From NCBI GenBank assembly GCA_025056555.1, contig JANWVZ010000010.1, positions 1 through 39,750 on the forward strand: a stretch of DNA of 39,750 bases, given 5' to 3'. The DNA comes from Gemmatales bacterium. Its GTDB lineage: Bacteria > Planctomycetota > Planctomycetia > Gemmatales > HRBIN36. How positions within the stretch are numbered: the first letter of the stretch is position 1; every line of letters starts with the position of its first letter. Both the position numbers and the translations under genes were made by a program. The notes under the pieces were generated by a model. It saw nothing but the letters and a program-made list of their open reading frames with translations, was not told where the DNA came from and did no database searches. Below, in pieces: positions 36,670 through 39,750 of the stretch.

Positions 36670-37698
36670 TTATGGATTTTCCGAGTTCGTTAGGGGGAAT
36701 GTCATCGCGGGCTCGAGTGACGTAGCTGATGGCGTCGTAAGCACCGCCCAAGCTCCGTCCGCGATAAGGAAGAGGTACAGCATAGGCAAATAAATCAGCG
36801 ACATCCATAAGACATAGCGGGCTCGTTTTTTCTCCGGCCGTAACAGGAACCACCACGAAATGACGACAAACATGGCGCCTAACCCAACCGCAGCTATCAG
36901 ATACCGCGTGCCGGTCAAGCCCACCAACACGGGACTGAAGCTGGCGCACGTCAGCACCAAGCTATGGTTCACCAATAACCTGCCCGTCATGTGTCCCGTG
37001 GCATCGAGCACTGGCACCATTTTCATCCCCGCACGGTCGTAATCGTCGCGATAGAGCCAGGCGATAGACCAGAAATGGGGAAACTGCCAGAGGAACTGAA
37101 TCAGAAACAGCGACCACGCGGGCGAGTCTAACTGACCTGTAGCAGCGCTCCAACCGATGAGCGGGGGTAATGCTCCCGCCACGGCGCCAACTAGCGTGTT
37201 CAGCGTGGTGCGGGTTTTCAGGGGCGTGTACACGCCGAGGTACAGAGCCACGGTGATGGCCCCGAGCAGGGCAGCCAGCGGCGTGGTGGCCGAGATCAAG
37301 ACGGCTAACCCGCCCAAGATGAATATGACCCCCATGCGGAGCGCCGTCTCAGGGCGCACTCGGCCCGTTGGTAAGGGACGACGGCCCGTGCGCTCCATGA
37401 GAGCGTCGAGCTCGCGTTCCTGATATTGATTCATGACCGCCGACCCAGCTGCTAACAGCGCTGTGCCCAGCAAGGCGCCAACCAATCCCGACCAATCAAC
37501 ATTTCCCTGCCAGGCCGAGCCGCACATGTAGCCCAGCGCTGCGCTGCACAACACCATGGCGTTGAGCCGCACTTTAGCAAGCTCACACCAGTCGGCCCAG
37601 CGGCTAAGCCGCGTAGCCTGAGCGCCTTCGGCCGGAGCGACTTCTGTTTTCGCCGGCTGACGCGATCGAGCGGGGTTAGGCGCTAATAGGAGTTTCAT
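36670..37698 (-). CDS. ctaB: Protohaem IX farnesyltransferase (haem O synthase)
   Basis: The gene encodes 342 residues. It adds a farnesyl group to haem B to make haem O, the precursor of haem A. Visible motifs are the first prenyl-diphosphate/Mg site as NQYQERELDALMERTGRRPLPTGR (the usual first Asp of DxxxD is Glu; the second Asp and RTxxRP are kept), YTPLKTRTTLNTLVGAVAGALPPLIGW, and DDYDRAGMKMVPVLD. About eight or nine membrane helices of the UbiA superfamily are visible. The start overlaps the 3' end of ctaA by 4 nt (ATGA), a sign of translational coupling. An N-terminal extension of about 30 polar residues precedes the first helix. Confidence 0.95.
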   Translation of the reverse strand: MKLLLAPNPARSRQPAKTEVAPAEGAQATRLSRWADWCELAKVRLNAMVLCSAALGYMCGSAWQGNVDWSGLVGALLGTALLAAGSAVMNQYQERELDALMERTGRRPLPTGRVRPETALRMGVIFILGGLAVLISATTPLAALLGAITVALYLGVYTPLKTRTTLNTLVGAVAGALPPLIGWSAATGQLDSPAWSLFLIQFLWQFPHFWSIAWLYRDDYDRAGMKMVPVLDATGHMTGRLLVNHSLVLTCASFSPVLVGLTGTRYLIAAVGLGAMFVVISWWFLLRPEKKRARYVLWMSLIYLPMLYLFLIADGAWAVLTTPSATSLEPAMTFPLTNSENP

Positions 37699-38672
37699 GA
37701 AAATGCTCCGACAGGCGAGGCCGAAGCAGGTGGACGCTCAGCCACAGCTTCCGCCAAATGGTGGGTGATGCGCATGACCGCGACGCTGCTGCTAACAAGT
37801 AACAATGCTCCACAGAGCATGTGCGCAGTAGCTATCAGCGCCCGTTCAGGAGTAATTTCTCGCGCTACGCCACCATCGCCTGCGCCTAACATCCAGGCGC
37901 CCAGGCCGAGCAACACCTGTAGTCCTGCCAGTACGGCTAAGCTCAAGGTGGACCACCGCAGGAACACGTAAGCACGGGGATCCAGCATTTGTGCTTTGAC
38001 GTAAAGTAGCACAGCATGGAACAAGATTCCCGCCGCGAGGATCAGGTGGAGCACGATCGGCCAACTCAGACGTCCGCCGACTTGGCGTAACCAGACCCCT
38101 ATAACTAGCTGACCGATGAGCAGGCCGAGAGTGAGGCAAGCCAAGCGTACCAGTTTATTTCGGCCCATTACGCCGACGCGAGTTTCTTCCAGCCAAGTGG
38201 GCGACAACGAGACTGCCAGCGCGGCCAAAAGTGCGAAGACCACCTGGCCCGCTATGCCGTGCACCATCGCTAGTTCGCGGCCTACAGGAACCTCATAAAG
38301 CACCCGTAGACCACCCAGCAGACCTTGCAGACCGACACCGAGCAAGCAGGCGAAAGCCAACATGCTTGGCCAGCGACTGGCTCGTTGCTTGGCCGTGAGC
38401 CAGGTCCAGAGGGCGAGCACGATCGTCATGCCGCCGACCAGCCAACCGAGTTGGCGATGACCGTGTTCGGCAACGAAGGCCAGACCCCGTGCGACGGCCT
38501 CCGACCAATGGGCCAGGAGGTACCACGGAGAAGTCGGCCATGCGTCATCTACCATACCCCAGCGCATCGTGGTCACAGTCCCACCGACCAGCAGCAACGG
38601 AAACACCGAAGCTGTGGTCAGCACACTCCAAAGGTGCAAACCCAAGCAATAGCGATTTCCCGTTGGTGTCAT
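37695..38672 (-). CDS. ctaA: Haem A synthase (CtaA/COX15)
   Basis: The gene encodes 325 residues with eight predicted membrane helices in the duplicated four-helix layout. The haem-ligand histidines expected in the family are present: EHGHRQLGWLVG (after helix 1), MVHGIAGQVVFAL, IVLHLILAAGILFHAVLL, and ATAHMLCGALLLVSS. It oxidises haem O to haem A for the oxidase and needs the CtaB product from the gene overlapping it by 4 nt. The sequence starts MTPTGNRYCLGLHLWS, and a disordered Pro/Ala tail follows the last helix. No other start is competitive. It follows the Uma2-like gene by 101 bp. Confidence 0.93.
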   Translation of the reverse strand: MTPTGNRYCLGLHLWSVLTTASVFPLLLVGGTVTTMRWGMVDDAWPTSPWYLLAHWSEAVARGLAFVAEHGHRQLGWLVGGMTIVLALWTWLTAKQRASRWPSMLAFACLLGVGLQGLLGGLRVLYEVPVGRELAMVHGIAGQVVFALLAALAVSLSPTWLEETRVGVMGRNKLVRLACLTLGLLIGQLVIGVWLRQVGGRLSWPIVLHLILAAGILFHAVLLYVKAQMLDPRAYVFLRWSTLSLAVLAGLQVLLGLGAWMLGAGDGGVAREITPERALIATAHMLCGALLLVSSSVAVMRITHHLAEAVAERPPASASPVGAFS

Positions 38673-38773
38673 GGTCTAATTTTGCTCGGTGCGCCTGCTA
38701 AGCAGCTAAGTCCGTGTGCTTTTCTCACCATTGTGCACTATGCTCATTGGCTGGTGCGGATGGCTCGTTGACT

Positions 38774-39397
38774 TTATCTCGCCGTCGCTGTCTCTGCGGG
38801 GACCGCGGCGAAGAGCTCCCGAAGCGGCAAGCGAAAACCCGGCAACACTTCGCCTCCTTCAAGAGCGTCGGCTTCGGTCCGCACCAAGACAGATAGTGGG
38901 CTGGAATATACGTAAGCCAACCGCAAACGTGGCGCTAGGACCCAAACCAAACGCACGCCGTAATGAAAATACTCGTTCACCTTTTCGAGCACCTTCTCCA
39001 TAGATTCGGTGAGGCTGAGCACTTCGACCACCAGGTCGGGAACCACCGCCCAATCGTCCACGGCGGGGAGCGGTCGGTCTAAAGGCCAGCGCTGGTGGGA
39101 AACGAAAGCCACGTCGGGCCGCCGCGCCAGATACCTTTCTCGATCGAGCACGAGCAACGCTTCATGTGTCACCCAACCCAGACGATGGGCTCGCACATGT
39201 AACGTCAGCTGATGATTCAACTCGTTAGAAATTACCCCGCTCAAGATGCTCATAGGCACCTCAGCAGGATGACCGTATTCCCACTCAAGTAGTTGTTCGT
39301 CAGTGTCTAACTGGGGAAAAGTTAACGCCGGCTCGGCCCTGGGCCGATTTGATGGGCCAAAGATTTCTACTCTCGAAGGGAGAACGCCTGCGCTCAT
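38774..39397 (-). CDS. Uma2 family (DUF820) nuclease-fold protein
   Basis: The gene encodes 207 residues. The Uma2/DUF820 fold (PD-(D/E)XK-like) is recognised by ARRPDVAFVS, by PDLVVEVLSLTES with the acidic residues expected of the active site, and by KVNEYFHYGVRLVWVLAPRLRLAYVY, followed by a final LPGFRLPLRELF segment. Such proteins are very abundant in cyanobacteria and planctomycetes. A nuclease role is suspected from the fold but is unproven. It sits between coxA (75 bp) and ctaA (101 bp) on the same strand and so interrupts the oxidase cluster, with no functional link I can see. Confidence 0.87.
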   Translation of the reverse strand: MSAGVLPSRVEIFGPSNRPRAEPALTFPQLDTDEQLLEWEYGHPAEVPMSILSGVISNELNHQLTLHVRAHRLGWVTHEALLVLDRERYLARRPDVAFVSHQRWPLDRPLPAVDDWAVVPDLVVEVLSLTESMEKVLEKVNEYFHYGVRLVWVLAPRLRLAYVYSSPLSVLVRTEADALEGGEVLPGFRLPLRELFAAVPAETATAR

Positions 39398-39472
39398 CGG
39401 GCTACCCGCTTCTCAGACCGTCCAAGGATGCACGACCCGCTCTAGGGGAGAATGTTCTCATGGACCAGGCTG

Positions 39473-39750
39473 TCAGTGAGCGGCATACTGCTCTTCGCCT
39501 GGAAGTGGCGGATGAGTTTGCGGCAGATAATCCTCACTAGCGGCCGGATGGCTGTATTCATAGGGGCCACGGTAGACCACGGGAGTGCGCTCGAAATTGC
39601 CGTGTGGCGGCGGCGACGGTGCCTCCCATTCCAGCGTGTTCGAGCGCCACGGATTCTTATCCACTTTCTCTCCGTAGAACATGCTGTAGAACAGGTTGAA
39701 CACGAAAATCAGCTGGGACGCACCAAACAGGAAGATGCTGTGCGACGAAA
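39473..39750 (-). CDS. ctaD: Cytochrome c oxidase subunit I, C-terminal end only
   Basis: The frame is open from the right window edge to a TGA at 39473, giving 92 residues of the C-terminus. It starts in the last membrane helix (SSHSIFLFGASQLIFVFNLFYSMFYG). It continues with the family-typical tail KNPWRSNTLEWEAPSPPP, then NFERTPVVYRGPYEYS, the usual C-terminal region of haem-copper oxidase subunit I. The catalytic core and the upstream genes (probably subunit II) lie outside the window. It is the first gene seen of the minus-strand oxidase cluster. Confidence 0.93.
   Translation of the reverse strand, partial: SSHSIFLFGASQLIFVFNLFYSMFYGEKVDKNPWRSNTLEWEAPSPPPHGNFERTPVVYRGPYEYSHPAASEDYLPQTHPPLPGEEQYAAH

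Overview
The window most likely comes from a member of the Planctomycetota. The markers are a DUF1559 prepilin-type protein, a PVC-type membrane-bound dehydrogenase, a formylglycine-type sulfatase, a DUF6941 protein, many TPR and HEAT proteins with lipoprotein or signal sequences, and a 23S-5S rRNA unit with no 16S gene in front of it. Unlinked 16S and 23S-5S genes are known from planctomycetes. Genus or order cannot be set from the sequence alone. All functions are read from motifs and remembered family features; no database search was run.

Layout. 1-2057: end of a PVC dehydrogenase gene and a type II secretion F-domain protein, both on the minus strand. 2391-6363: a self-contained 23S-5S rRNA unit with its own promoter, boxA-like leader, processing stem and terminator; the 23S carries an intervening sequence of about 185 nt in helix 45. 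6683-16878: a Tat-signal YaaW-like protein, cinA, a LarA-family racemase, a HEAT lipoprotein, a PhnD-type binding protein, a sulfatase and a DUF6941 protein. 17075-21863: mfd and a parvulin-type foldase, a probable two-gene unit. 22656-24064: a 3-hydroxyisobutyrate dehydrogenase-family enzyme and, upstream of it, an ArsC-family thioredoxin-fold gene with an in-frame TGA exactly where the first cysteine of CxxC is expected.

24370-29696: a tight plus-strand cluster with a membrane-anchored TPR protein, a secreted coiled-coil/TPR protein, a small helical protein, a sigma-54 activator without a sensor domain, and a universal stress protein. 29727-32257: a small lipoprotein and a DUF1559 pseudopilin-like protein, then a membrane-anchored TPR protein. 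32258-33001 has no gene but holds a diverged pair of repeats of about 160 bp with inverted ends.

33002-39750: a minus-strand aerobic terminal oxidase cluster, read as coxA (subunit I, 3' end only), a Uma2-type nuclease-fold gene, ctaA, ctaB, subunit III, subunit IV, an SCO1-DUF420 fusion, and an alpha/beta hydrolase. It combines heme A synthesis (CtaB then CtaA), copper delivery (SCO1) and oxidase subunits, as in other haem-copper oxidase operons.

The strongest observation is the putative selenoprotein at 23720-24064. The TGA gives a UxxC redox motif, coding continues in frame on both sides, there is a ribosome binding site, and a hairpin with a G-first loop lies 23 nt after the TGA, as expected for a bacterial SECIS element. 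The 23S intervening sequence, the Tat-YaaW architecture, the large insertion in oxidase subunit III and the repeat pair also deserve a second look.
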